From: F1-120-MAGs118 sp013360535
GTDB lineage: Bacteria; Planctomycetota; UBA1135; GCA-002686595
NCBI GenBank assembly: GCA_026647215.1
Contig: JAPKHC010000054.1
Coordinates: 1 to 20,103, forward strand
DNA: 20,103 bases
Direction of reading: 5' to 3'
Shown: positions 8,531 through 16,594 of the stretch, piece by piece
Layout: every line of letters starts with the position of its first letter
Position numbering within the stretch: position 1 is the first letter of the stretch
Translations under genes and position numbers: made by a program
The notes under the pieces: generated by a model
Told to the model about the DNA's origin: nothing
What the model saw: the letters and a program-made list of their open reading frames with translations, nothing else
Databases searched by the model: none

Positions 8531-9853
8531 ATGGCCGACATCCTCTCGAAGGAGAACTGGCTCAAGCTGACCAACGCCGGCGCCATGAAGACGCGCAGCT
8601 CGGCCCTCAAGCGGGTCGATCAGGCGCTGGGCGAGCACGAGCGCGCGCCGACGCCGGCGAACCTCGAGGCGCTGCGCAGCGCGTTGATGGCCTGGATCCA
8701 GACCAAGGGCGCGAACTGGAGGACGGACGCGCGCAACCGCTTTGCCGCCGTCGACACGCTCTACCGGCAGGTGATGGACGTGCCGAACCTCGCGCCCACG
8801 GCCAAGGAACGGATCGCGCTCTCGCACCTGCGCAACGAATCGCGGGCGATCGTCACCGACCTGTTCTGCAACAGGCCGCTCGAATGGCGTCCGGGTTACC
8901 TCGAGTCGCTCGCGCTCAAGAAGCGGCAGGAGAAGGTCACGCTCGCCTACACGGTGGCGAGCACCGCGAAGGACGTGAACACGCTCGTCAAGGCCGCGGG
9001 CGGGCGCGGTGCGCCTTCGCCTGAGAGCGCCATCGAGGGCATGACCAAGGCCTTGCTCCCTGACGACATCGCAAAGGAAGCGAGCGCGTTCCTGTTCAGC
9101 AATTCCCGCGGCGCCATGATGGCCTTCGCCGCCGAAGTGACGCCTTTTCTCGGCGTTTTCACGAGCGGAGGCATGGCGATCTACAACGGCATCTTGACGG
9201 TGCGGGCCTCGCACCGCATCTCCAAGGCCGACGATCACGTCCAGAACAGCCTGAGCACGGCGGAGCCGCGGCACGCGATCCACGCGATGATCCGGGTGCT
9301 CGAGCGCGAGCGCAATGCAGCGGCGGCGAAGTTCGGAATCGACAGCGCGGCCTTCGGCAGCAAGCTCGCCGGCCTGCTCATGGGTGAAGGAGTGGTGACG
9401 AACGCGGCCGTTGGCGTCGCATCGACAGCGGCCAAGCTCTCGGTCTTCCTGCACTCCTTCGCGCGCGACTACCGCGAGCGAAAGGCCGTCAACCTGATGA
9501 TGAAGTCCGGTGGCATCCTCGATGGCGCCAAGCTGTTCGACCTGAGCCCGGTCACCGGCGCCTACATGGTGTGCTGCGTTCCGACCAGCGTGATGGTGAA
9601 CAGCGTGTTCCAGCGCTTCTACGAGCAAGGCTGGCGCGGTGACGTCGAATACGCGGTGCTCAAGCACATCCAGCCGCTGCGAGAGCAATCGGCGCGCGTC
9701 ATTCGCGAACATCGCTTCTGGATTCCCGCGCTGCAGAACTTCCCCGGCGTGCTCCAACTGAACAAGAAGAAGCTCAAGCAGATGTCGAACAGCGTCGGCA
9801 AGTCCGGAATGGAGGGAATCGACAGGAAGGACTTCTGGGACTGGGATGCGTGA
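8531..9853 (+). CDS. Unrecognised 440-residue protein with hydrophobic stretches, downstream of the kinase
   Basis: The ATG at 8531 has a weak GGACGGA about 6 nt upstream. I do not recognise the family. Residues 20-85 form a helical, Trp-containing region (SALKRVDQALG, MAWIQTKGANWRTDARNRF). Similar short patterns occur, as I recall, at the front of various uncharacterised bacterial proteins. The middle and C-terminal parts hold Ala/Gly/Val-rich hydrophobic stretches at about 195-222, 279-308 and 338-360 (includes CC at 348-349). These could be membrane-spanning or could insert conditionally. The tail (405-440) is Lys-rich then acidic and aromatic (DFWDWDA). There is no signal peptide. It starts 34 bp after the kinase stop with no terminator between, so co-transcription is likely and it is a candidate substrate or partner. 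Function unknown. Confidence 0.8.
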   Translation: MADILSKENWLKLTNAGAMKTRSSALKRVDQALGEHERAPTPANLEALRSALMAWIQTKGANWRTDARNRFAAVDTLYRQVMDVPNLAPTAKERIALSHLRNESRAIVTDLFCNRPLEWRPGYLESLALKKRQEKVTLAYTVASTAKDVNTLVKAAGGRGAPSPESAIEGMTKALLPDDIAKEASAFLFSNSRGAMMAFAAEVTPFLGVFTSGGMAIYNGILTVRASHRISKADDHVQNSLSTAEPRHAIHAMIRVLERERNAAAAKFGIDSAAFGSKLAGLLMGEGVVTNAAVGVASTAAKLSVFLHSFARDYRERKAVNLMMKSGGILDGAKLFDLSPVTGAYMVCCVPTSVMVNSVFQRFYEQGWRGDVEYAVLKHIQPLREQSARVIREHRFWIPALQNFPGVLQLNKKKLKQMSNSVGKSGMEGIDRKDFWDWDA

Positions 9854-9979
9854 GCGGCGCCCCGGACTGCGACGGCGGCGAGAGCCTGGCTTCCGCGACC
9901 GGTGCGGGGGCGGCCCGTGGAGTCGTGAAAACAAGGTCTGGCGTAGCCGGGGGAAACGGACGAGGATAGGGGCGTCGAA

Positions 9980-10354
9980 ATGAAGCGGATCGCCCAGCTC
10001 CTGAACTTGCTCGCCCTGCTCGCGCTCATCGCGCTCGCCGGGCCGCGGCTCGAGCAGGCGGCGATCGAGGCGGAGCTTCTCGAGCGCACGGTCGCCGAGG
10101 AACGGAGCTGTGGGTTCGCCCACGAGACGCCGCTGTGCCTTTCGCCGGCGGAGCCTGCCGGTCCCGGCGGCGCCCGCAAGGAAACTGGCGAGCGCGAGCT
10201 CGGTGAGACCGACGGGGAACCCGAGCGTCTGGCGCCGCTTCCGCCGGACGCGGGTGCGAATTCCGATGACGAGCGCCCGGCGAGCCTCGCGGGCATCCGC
10301 CAGCCGCACTTGCGCGTCAACGGTTCCGCGGACGCGTTCGGCGCGCGCTGCTGA
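9980..10354 (+). CDS. Small exported or membrane-anchored hypothetical protein
   Basis: 124 residues. The ATG at 9980 follows GGATAGGGG with a spacing of about 7 nt. Residues 6-20 (QLLNLLALLALIALA) form a signal peptide or single anchor. The rest is hydrophilic, rich in Glu, Pro, Gly and Arg, with low-complexity character (about 55-105), and holds three cysteines (C44, C53 and the C-terminal C124). I recognise no domain. The signal-like N-terminus and ribosome binding site make it plausible; the biased composition leaves some doubt that it is real. Its neighbours are the 440-residue protein upstream (126 bp gap) and a small TPR-like gene downstream. Confidence 0.6.
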   Translation: MKRIAQLLNLLALLALIALAGPRLEQAAIEAELLERTVAEERSCGFAHETPLCLSPAEPAGPGGARKETGERELGETDGEPERLAPLPPDAGANSDDERPASLAGIRQPHLRVNGSADAFGARC

Positions 10355-10369
10355 CGAAGTCGAGCTTCA

Positions 10370-10383
10370 CGGCCCTTCGGCCG
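10370..10383 (+). terminator. Small GC hairpin after the small exported-protein gene
   Basis: CGGCC, loop CTTC, GGCCG forms a 5-bp hairpin 15 nt after the stop at 10354, followed by a mildly T-rich stretch (TTGGCTCTTGTT). The short stem makes this only a weak terminator candidate. Confidence 0.25.
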
Positions 10384-10572
10384 GCGTTGGCTCTTGTTCG
10401 CCGCCGGCCTCGCCCGATCGCTCGAGCTCCATCCTTCGCGATGGCCCTCGTGCGCCGCGGGTCGCGCGCTCACGCCGCAGGGCGCGAGCGCCCCGCCTGT
10501 GCTGAATCGAACTTCGTCCTGCCGGAATCGAGCGCACGAATCGCTCCCGGCCCGTCCACGAAAGCGCATCCG

Positions 10573-10875
10573 ATGACTCCTTTTCTCGACTGGGTTTTCC
10601 GCCGCAACGGCGCCACCATCGACTCCGCCTCGCTCGAGCGACAGATCGAGCTCGCGCGCTCGCTGGCCCGCGAGGGCCGCGAGCACGAGGCCTCGCGCGC
10701 CTACTCCGACCTCCGTCGCAAGCACGAGTCGCTCGAGATCCTGCTCGAGCACGCCGCGTTGCAGCTCGAGCTCGGCGACCACTTCGGCGCCGCTTCTTCC
10801 GCCACGCGCGCGCTGGAGCTCTCCCCGGGCAACCCCAAGGCCCAGCAGATCCGCGACGCAGTCTTGCGTCACTGA
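10573..10875 (+). CDS. Small TPR-like protein
   Basis: 100 residues from the ATG at 10573. The frame stays open upstream to a TTG at 10387 (and an ATG at 10441), but that extension is Arg/Pro/Ala-rich with no domain character, so I use the internal ATG even though its upstream ribosome binding site is weak. Residues 20-95 read as two or more TPR-type helical hairpins (LARSLAREGREHEASRAYSD; LEHAALQLELGDHFGAASSA, then ALELSPGNPKAQQ). TPRs mediate protein-protein contacts; there is no signal peptide, so it is likely cytoplasmic. It stands alone: 218 bp from the preceding stop and followed by a 14-bp hairpin. Confidence 0.7.
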   Translation: MTPFLDWVFRRNGATIDSASLERQIELARSLAREGREHEASRAYSDLRRKHESLEILLEHAALQLELGDHFGAASSATRALELSPGNPKAQQIRDAVLRH

Positions 10876-10895
10876 GAGCAGCCCCCGCCGCAGCA

Positions 10896-10939
10896 CCGCG
10901 GGCCCGCCGTCGCCTCCCCGAGGCCCGGCGGGCCTGCGG
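10896..10939 (+). terminator. GC-rich 14-bp hairpin after the TPR-like gene
   Basis: Arms CCGCGGGCCCGCCG (10896-10909) and CGGCGGGCCTGCGG (10926-10939) pair over 14 bp with one G-U pair and a 16-nt loop, 20 nt after the stop codon. There is no clear T-run afterwards (TCTGTCGTCC), so it may act as a transcript-end structure rather than a classic intrinsic terminator. The remainder of 10876-11113 shows nothing else I can name. Confidence 0.4.
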
Positions 10940-11102
10940 TCTGTCGTCCCCGGCTCGGGAATCCGCTCGAACGCGATGAAGTCCGTGACTGCCCGACGCG
11001 GGCTCACTATCGAGGAGGTCCTGCGGGCGACACGCACTCGTCCGCGACGACATCCAGCGTTCTCCAGACCGACCTTTTCCCGCCGCGGCGCTTCCCGGCG
11101 CC

Positions 11103-11107
11103 GGAGG
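11103..11107 (+). promoter_or_regulatory. Ribosome binding site fixing the start at 11114
   Basis: GGAGG lies 6 nt before the ATG at 11114, directly ahead of a signal peptide. This rejects the in-frame ATG at 10976, which would add 46 Arg-rich residues in front of it. Confidence 0.75.
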
Positions 11108-11113
11108 TACTGC

Positions 11114-13828
11114 ATGGTCCGCTTCGCTCGTGCGCTGGCAACAGCGCTGATCTCTGCCCTTTCCGTCGTGAGCGCGGCCGCACAGGACGGCGCCAACGAC
11201 CCGACGTTCCACACGCTCGACGACGGCATGTTTGGAAGCGGCGCGGCCGGAGCGAGTTCCTATTCGGCGGTCCAGACTGGCGTGATCCAGCCGGATGGGC
11301 GCGTGTGGATCGCCGGAGGGTTCTCGCTGCTCCACGGTTCGCCGCGGCCGGCCATCGCCCGGGTCGACGTGGACGGCGCTTACGACTCGAGCTTCTCGCC
11401 GGGCGCCGGGGTCACCGGGTTGGGCAATCCCTATTACGTCCAGGCGGCGCGCAGGCAGCCCGACGGCCGCGTGTTGATCGCCGGCCGGTTCGATCACTAC
11501 GACGGGCAGCCGCGCTCGAACGTCGCGCGGGTGCTGGCCAACGGCGCCGTCGATCCGAGCTTCGTGCCGCCGACCCTCGGAATCCTGAACGCGATGGCCT
11601 TGCAGCCCGACGGGCGCGTGATCGTCGCCGGGCAGTTCTCCATCGTCGAAGGTGAGCGCCGCGCGCAGCTCGCTCGCCTGAATGCCGACGGCACCCTCGA
11701 CTTGAGCTTCAACCCCGGGGAAGGTCCCGGCGGAGTGCCGGAGCCCGAGGTGAGCGCTGTCGAGGTGCAACCCGACGGCCGCATTCTCGTCGGCGGCCAC
11801 TTCCGGCGCATGAATGGCGTGACGCGCTGGCGCATCGCGCGCCTGATGCCGGACGGAAGCCTCGATGCGAGCTTCGACCCCGGCACGGGTTTCGATTCCT
11901 ACGTCTCGGCGCTCGCGGTGCAGCCCGACGGCGCAGTGATCGTGGCCGGTGACTTCTTCTCCATCAACGGCACCAGCGCGATGCACCTCGCGCGCCTGCT
12001 GTCGACAGGAGCGGTCGATCCGCTCTTCAACGCCGGCGCAGGCACCAATTACGCGGCGGGTTTCGTGCGGCTCCAGCCGGATGGCAAGGCGCTGATCGGC
12101 GGTCCCTTCACCACTTGCGGTGGCGCCCCGCGCGCCGGCATCGCACGGCTCAACACGGACGGCTCGAACGACGCGAGTTTCGATCCCGGTCTCGGGCTCG
12201 TCGGAACGCCCCGCGACGCGTTGCCGCTCGGGAATGGCCAGCACATCCTCGTGGGCAATTTCACGCGTGTCGACGGCGCCGCGCGCGGCGGCTTCGCTCG
12301 ACTGAACGCCGATGGTTCTCACGACCTGACCTACAACCCCGGCCGTGGGCCGGACGCCGCGGTCCGAGCCGCTGCGGTCCGCCCGGACGGGAAGTGGCTG
12401 ATCGCCGGCGAATTCCTCAGCTACGACGACATTCCCTGCAATCGGATCGCTCGCCTGAACGCGGATGGGAGCTTCGACACGAGCTTCACGCCCGGCGGAG
12501 GTCCCAACGGCTCGATCACTCGAATCCGCATGCTGCCGGACGGCGGGGCGTTCGTGGTCGGGACTTTCTCGCTCTACGACGGCCTCGCGCGCCGCACGTT
12601 CGCGAAGGTCGATGCGCAAGGTGCGCTCGACATGAGCTTCGACCCGGGCACGGGAGTTCTCGGCCACGTGCAGGACCTGCTGGTGCAACGCGATGGGAAG
12701 GTCGTCATCGCCGGGTTCTTCACGCAATACAACGGCGTCGCGACGAAGTGCGTCGCACGTTTGCTCCCCGACGGCCAGCTCGACCCGAGCTTCAATGTCG
12801 GCGCCGGTTCGCCTGGTGTGGTGCAGCATCTGGCGAGACAACCGGACGGGAAGCTGCTCGTGTACGGCGCGTTCTCCGAGTTCAACGGCGTGCCGCGCGA
12901 GCGCATCGCTCGCCTGAATCCCGATGGCAGCGTCGACCTGAGCTTCGACGTCGGCTTCGGACCGAGCGGATACGTCCAGGCCATGGTGGTGGAGGCCAAC
13001 GGCACGATCCTGATCGGCGGGAGCTTCACCCACTTCGATGGACTGTTCCGACCCAGCCTCGTCCGCCTGCTCAGCGACGGCAGCGTGGACCCGGCGGGTT
13101 TCGCCGTTCCAAACACCGGCTCCAACGTCGTCGGCATCGAGCCGCAGCTCGACTCCTCGGTGCTGCTGCACGGCGCCTTCTCGAGCATCAACGGCGTCCA
13201 GCGCCGCGGCATCGCGCGGGCCTTCCAGAACGGAACCCTCGACGCCAGCTTCGACCCGGGCTCCGGCACCGACGGTTTCATCTTCGCGAGCGCGCGCCAG
13301 CCCGGCGGTGACCTGCTCGTCGCCGGCAGTTTCACGCAGTACGACGGAGCCGTGCGGCACCGCATCGCGCGCGTGAAGCTCGCGTGGCTCGATTGGGTGA
13401 ACTACTGCACGGCCGGCGTGTCGAGCACGGGCTGCGTGCCGAGCGTGAGCGCGAGCGGCAGCGCGAGCGTGGGTGCGACGAGCGGTTTCACGCTCTCCGT
13501 GCAGAATGTCGACGGGAACCGGCAGGGGCTCGTCTTCTACGCGCTCGGTGGACGCGTGAGCGTGCCGCTGGCGCCGACGAGCTCGAGCTCCTACTGCGTG
13601 CTCGGCCCGGTGCAGCGCACCGCCGTGCAAGGCTCGGGCGGAACGCCGGGCGCCTGCAACGGCTCGCTGCAGCTCGACTGGCTCGACTACGTCGCCAACC
13701 ACCCCGGCGCCGTCGGCGCACCGTTCCACGCGGGCGTCCGCGTGCAGGCGCAAGGCTGGTACCGCGATCCGGCCGCACCCAAGGGCGTGACGCTGAGCGA
13801 CGCGCTCGAGTTCATCACGGTGCCCTGA
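11114..13828 (+). CDS. Secreted delta-60 repeat protein with shared C-terminal module
   Basis: 904 residues. Residues 1-23 are a signal peptide (MVRFARALATALISALSVVS, cleavage near AAA-Q). Residues 59-756 hold 14 repeats of about 50 residues with the pattern QPDGRVLIAGxF...G...R..IARLNxDGSLDxSFDPGxG, the delta-60 repeat signature (TIGR02608), expected to fold as beta-propeller blades. Residues 764-904 are the 141-residue module also found at the ends of the two S8 proteases downstream; its four Cys lie at module positions 2, 11, 65 and 85. Proteins with delta-60 repeats are extracellular or surface proteins of unclear role, possibly adhesion or scaffolding. A strong hairpin terminator follows directly, so the gene is transcribed separately from the proteases. 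The repeat and secretion calls are firm; the function is open. Confidence 0.9.
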   Translation: MVRFARALATALISALSVVSAAAQDGANDPTFHTLDDGMFGSGAAGASSYSAVQTGVIQPDGRVWIAGGFSLLHGSPRPAIARVDVDGAYDSSFSPGAGVTGLGNPYYVQAARRQPDGRVLIAGRFDHYDGQPRSNVARVLANGAVDPSFVPPTLGILNAMALQPDGRVIVAGQFSIVEGERRAQLARLNADGTLDLSFNPGEGPGGVPEPEVSAVEVQPDGRILVGGHFRRMNGVTRWRIARLMPDGSLDASFDPGTGFDSYVSALAVQPDGAVIVAGDFFSINGTSAMHLARLLSTGAVDPLFNAGAGTNYAAGFVRLQPDGKALIGGPFTTCGGAPRAGIARLNTDGSNDASFDPGLGLVGTPRDALPLGNGQHILVGNFTRVDGAARGGFARLNADGSHDLTYNPGRGPDAAVRAAAVRPDGKWLIAGEFLSYDDIPCNRIARLNADGSFDTSFTPGGGPNGSITRIRMLPDGGAFVVGTFSLYDGLARRTFAKVDAQGALDMSFDPGTGVLGHVQDLLVQRDGKVVIAGFFTQYNGVATKCVARLLPDGQLDPSFNVGAGSPGVVQHLARQPDGKLLVYGAFSEFNGVPRERIARLNPDGSVDLSFDVGFGPSGYVQAMVVEANGTILIGGSFTHFDGLFRPSLVRLLSDGSVDPAGFAVPNTGSNVVGIEPQLDSSVLLHGAFSSINGVQRRGIARAFQNGTLDASFDPGSGTDGFIFASARQPGGDLLVAGSFTQYDGAVRHRIARVKLAWLDWVNYCTAGVSSTGCVPSVSASGSASVGATSGFTLSVQNVDGNRQGLVFYALGGRVSVPLAPTSSSSYCVLGPVQRTAVQGSGGTPGACNGSLQLDWLDYVANHPGAVGAPFHAGVRVQAQGWYRDPAAPKGVTLSDALEFITVP
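11288..13381 (+). repeat. Coding tandem repeats: 14 delta-60 units
   Basis: Fourteen diverged units average about 150 bp each and encode the PDG...G.F....R..IARL..DG..D.SF pattern. Units 7, 12, 13 and 14 have lost parts of the PDG signature (NG, NG, DS and GG versions). The divergence means the repeats are old, not a recent slippage array. Confidence 0.85.
13403..13825 (+). other. Shared 141-residue C-terminal module, copy 1 (delta-60 protein)
   Basis: Runs from YCTAG to the terminal Pro, with Cys at module positions 2, 11, 65 and 85. Hand alignment to copy 3 has no gaps and 73/141 identities. It includes QGLVFYAL, AQGWYRDP and LSDALEF. Confidence 0.85.
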
Positions 13829-13845
13829 CCCGGCTCGCGAGCGCG

Positions 13846-13888
13846 CCGCGGGGCTCTCCGGGAAGCCGGAGGGCCCCGCGGGCGTTTT
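13846..13888 (+). terminator. Strong intrinsic terminator of the delta-60 gene
   Basis: CCGCGGGGCTCTCCGG (13846-13861) pairs with CCGGAGGGCCCCGCGG (13866-13881) over 16 bp with one G-U pair and a GAAG tetraloop. It is followed by GCG and TTTT (13885-13888), and lies 18 bp past the stop codon at 13828. Confidence 0.8.
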
Positions 13889-14005
13889 GGGCGGGGCCTG
13901 GGAAGGAAATTCCAATGCGGCGCGCCCGCGGCGAGGAACCTGAGCGGGGTAGAGTTCCATCGAAGGCTCGGGGCGGGCTTCCGGAGCCGGCCGCGAGCCA
14001 GAGCG

Positions 14006-16474
14006 ATGAACGAACGACGACGGAACGGCGTGCGAGCGGGGCTCGGCGCGTGCGTGGCGCTCTGGGCGTCGGCGCTGGCGACGGCCCAGGGCCTGCCGCC
14101 GGAGCCGGTCGTGCGGCTCGATCCGGCGCAGGCGGCGGAGCTCGTCCGCAGCCCGCGCTGGCTGGCCCTGCGCTCGGGGGGCTTCGACACGCGCTCGAAC
14201 GAGCCCGAGCTCGCGCTCGACCTGCGGCGCGAGCGTGACGACGCCACCGCGAAGGCCGTCTTTCTGGTGCAGTTCAGCGGCCCTTCGACCTCCGGGCTGC
14301 GCGCGCGCGTGGCGGCGACGGGGGTCGAGCTCGTCGAGGCCCTTCCGACGCACGCGTTCCTGGCGCGTGGCTCCGGCGAGCAGCGTGCGGCGCTCGAGCG
14401 GCTCGGCGAGACCGCGTGGACCGGCGAGCTGCATCCTGCGTGGCGCCTCGATCCGCGGCTCGAGCAGGCTTCGGCGGAGCGGGCGCTCGCGAACGAGGTG
14501 CACGAGCTCGTCGCGCTCGGCTTCCAAGGCGGCGACCTGCGCGAGCTCGGCGCCGCGCTCGCGCGCCACGGCCTCACCAAGCCTGACCTGCGGCTCGAAC
14601 AAGGGCGCGCCGTCGCACGCTTCCGCGCCAGCGCCGCCGTCGCGCGCCGGCTGGCCCGCGAGGAAGCGCTGCAGTGGATCGAGCCCGCGCCGCAGCTCAC
14701 GCTGCGCAACAACGCGCTCACGTGGGTGCTGCAGACCAACCAGCCGCAGCAGGTGCGCCTGTGGGACCGCGGCCTGCGCGGCGAAGGTCAGGTGATCGGC
14801 CACATCGACGGCGCGATCAGCCCGACCAACTGCTGGTTCCGCGACCCGGCCAACGCGCCCGTCGGGCCGACGCACCGCAAGCTCGTGTACGTGAGCGGCA
14901 CTGGGGCCGACACGCACGGCACCCACACCGCCGGCACGATCGCGGGCGATTCGGCTCCGATCAGCGGCTCGACCTCCGGGCGCGGGCTCGCCTACCTCGC
15001 GCGCCTCGCGCACACCGATTTTCCCGCGCTTTCCTTCGCCGCCACGGCCTCGGCGCACGCGCTCGCCGGCGCGCGCATCCACTCCAATTCCTGGGGCGAC
15101 GACACGACGACGGCCTACAACTCGCTGTGCGTCGCGCTCGACACGTACGCGCACGACAACGAGGACGAGCTCGTCATCTTCTCGGTCTCGAATACGCCCT
15201 TCGTGACCAACCCCGACAACGCGAAGAACGTGCTCGCGGTCGGCGCGACGGACAACGGCGTCAACGCCGGATTGCCGTGTGTCGGCGCCGTCGGGCCGAC
15301 GAACGACGGGCGCCGACGGCCGGAAGTGCTCGCGCCGGGTTGCAGCGTCGTCTCGGCCACTCCGGGGCCGTGCACGACGCTGATGCTGACCGGCACGAGC
15401 ATGTCCGCCGCGGGAATCTCGGGCGCCGCCGCGCTCGTGCGCCAGTATTTCACCGACGGTTTCCACCCCAGCGGCCGCGCGAACCCTGCGCACGCGTTCG
15501 TTCCGTCGGGAGCGTTGCTCAAGGCCGTGCTCGTGCAGGCGGGGCAGGACCTCGCAAGCGTCGCCGGGTATCCGTCGGACCGCGAAGGCTGGGGCCGCGT
15601 CAACCTCGACAGCGTGCTGCACCTCGTCGGCGACGAGGCCAAGCTGTTCGTCGCGGAGCGCCGCCACGCACAGGGACTGTCGACGAACGAGGACACGAGC
15701 TGGACCGTGTTCGTGCAATCGAGCGCGACGCCGTTCGAGGTCACGCTGGCCTTCATGGACGCCCCGGCTGCGCTCAACGCGAGCCTCGCGCCGGTCAACG
15801 ACCTCGATCTCGAGCTCGTCTCGCCCTCGGGCGCGCTCTTCCGCGGCAACGTCTTCGCGAACGGCCTCTCGGTTCCCGGGGGCGCGAGCGATCCGCTCAA
15901 CAACGTCGAGCACTTCGAGCTCGCGAACCCTCAGGTCGGCGCGTGGACCGTGCGCGTGCGCGCCAACGACGTGCCCGTCGGGCCGCAGGGTTTCGCGCTG
16001 TGCGCGACCGGCGACATCTCGGAGGGCTCGTCGTCGATGCCGACGCGCTATTGCACGAGCTCGCTCACGACGAACTTCTGCACGCCGGTGCTGCACGCTT
16101 CCGGCGTCGCGCGCGCGGGCGCGACCAGCGGCTTCACGCTCGCAGTGTCGGGCGTCGAAGGCCAACGGCAGGGCGTGATCTTCTACGGGCTGACGGGGCG
16201 CACGGCGGTGCGCTGGAAGCCGCAGAGCTCGAGCTGGTGGTGCGTGCGCAATCCGGTGCAACGCACGGGCAGTCAGTCCTCGGGCGGCACGTTCGGTGGC
16301 TGCGATGGCCTGCTGAGCGTCGACTGGAGCCAGTTCGCTGCGGCGAGCGCGGGCGCGCTCGGCGTCCCGTTCGCGCCGGGGCAGCTCGTGCAGGCGCAGG
16401 CTTGGTTCCGCGACCCCATGGCGCCGGGGCAGAGCAACCTTTCCGACGCCCTGGAGTTCACGGTTCAGCCATAG
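14006..16474 (+). CDS. Secreted subtilisin-family (S8) serine protease, paralogue 1
   Basis: 822 residues. The ATG at 14006 begins a signal peptide with an Arg-rich start and hydrophobic core (12-25), with cleavage near ATA-Q at 27; the ribosome binding site is weak. Residues 45-235 form an N-terminal propeptide-like region (WLAL, FLVQFSGP, AWTGELHPAWRLDP). The S8 domain spans about 240-545, with D268 (GHIDG), H304 (DTHGTHTAG), oxyanion N396 (FSVSN) and S465 (GTSMSAAG). Residues 545-670 are a beta-sandwich of the type following the catalytic domain in KP-43-like subtilases (NDLDLELVSPSG, GAWTVRV). Residues 682-822 are the shared 141-residue module. The catalytic triad is complete. After the catalytic Ser the usual Pro (SMAxP) is missing: it reads SMSAAGISG. 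The gene lies 177 bp past the delta-60 gene and 120 bp before its paralogue. The substrate is unknown. Confidence 0.93.
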   Translation: MNERRRNGVRAGLGACVALWASALATAQGLPPEPVVRLDPAQAAELVRSPRWLALRSGGFDTRSNEPELALDLRRERDDATAKAVFLVQFSGPSTSGLRARVAATGVELVEALPTHAFLARGSGEQRAALERLGETAWTGELHPAWRLDPRLEQASAERALANEVHELVALGFQGGDLRELGAALARHGLTKPDLRLEQGRAVARFRASAAVARRLAREEALQWIEPAPQLTLRNNALTWVLQTNQPQQVRLWDRGLRGEGQVIGHIDGAISPTNCWFRDPANAPVGPTHRKLVYVSGTGADTHGTHTAGTIAGDSAPISGSTSGRGLAYLARLAHTDFPALSFAATASAHALAGARIHSNSWGDDTTTAYNSLCVALDTYAHDNEDELVIFSVSNTPFVTNPDNAKNVLAVGATDNGVNAGLPCVGAVGPTNDGRRRPEVLAPGCSVVSATPGPCTTLMLTGTSMSAAGISGAAALVRQYFTDGFHPSGRANPAHAFVPSGALLKAVLVQAGQDLASVAGYPSDREGWGRVNLDSVLHLVGDEAKLFVAERRHAQGLSTNEDTSWTVFVQSSATPFEVTLAFMDAPAALNASLAPVNDLDLELVSPSGALFRGNVFANGLSVPGGASDPLNNVEHFELANPQVGAWTVRVRANDVPVGPQGFALCATGDISEGSSSMPTRYCTSSLTTNFCTPVLHASGVARAGATSGFTLAVSGVEGQRQGVIFYGLTGRTAVRWKPQSSSWWCVRNPVQRTGSQSSGGTFGGCDGLLSVDWSQFAAASAGALGVPFAPGQLVQAQAWFRDPMAPGQSNLSDALEFTVQP
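16049..16471 (+). other. Shared 141-residue C-terminal module, copy 2 (protease 1)
   Basis: Runs from YCTSS to the terminal Pro, with Cys at module positions 2, 11, 65 and 85. By hand alignment it is gap-free against copy 3 with 83/141 identities; the most conserved parts are QGVIFYGLTG, GQLVQAQAWFRDP and LSDALEFTVQP. Confidence 0.85.
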
Positions 16475-16594
16475 GACGGGTTTGAGGCCCGAAACCGGCC
16501 CAATCCAGAACCTTCCGGCCGCCTGCTGCGTCTCCTTTCGACGCGGCACGCCACCGTCCAGGCGCCGGCCCGAAACTCCCCCCAGAAGACGAAC

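Noticed and set aside
4819..8610. An upstream extension of the minus-strand secreted-protein frame, covering the kinase gene antisense
   Set aside because: The signal peptide begins at the ATG at 4818. The extension lies opposite the kinase and the membrane-protein genes and has shadow composition.
10387..10572. An N-terminal extension of the TPR-like gene from a TTG start
   Set aside because: The 62 extra residues are Arg/Pro/Ala-rich without structure; the helical protein begins naturally at the ATG at 10573.
10976..11113. An N-terminal extension of the delta-60 protein
   Set aside because: A strong GGAGG and a clean signal peptide place the start at 11114; the extension would bury the signal peptide behind 46 basic residues.
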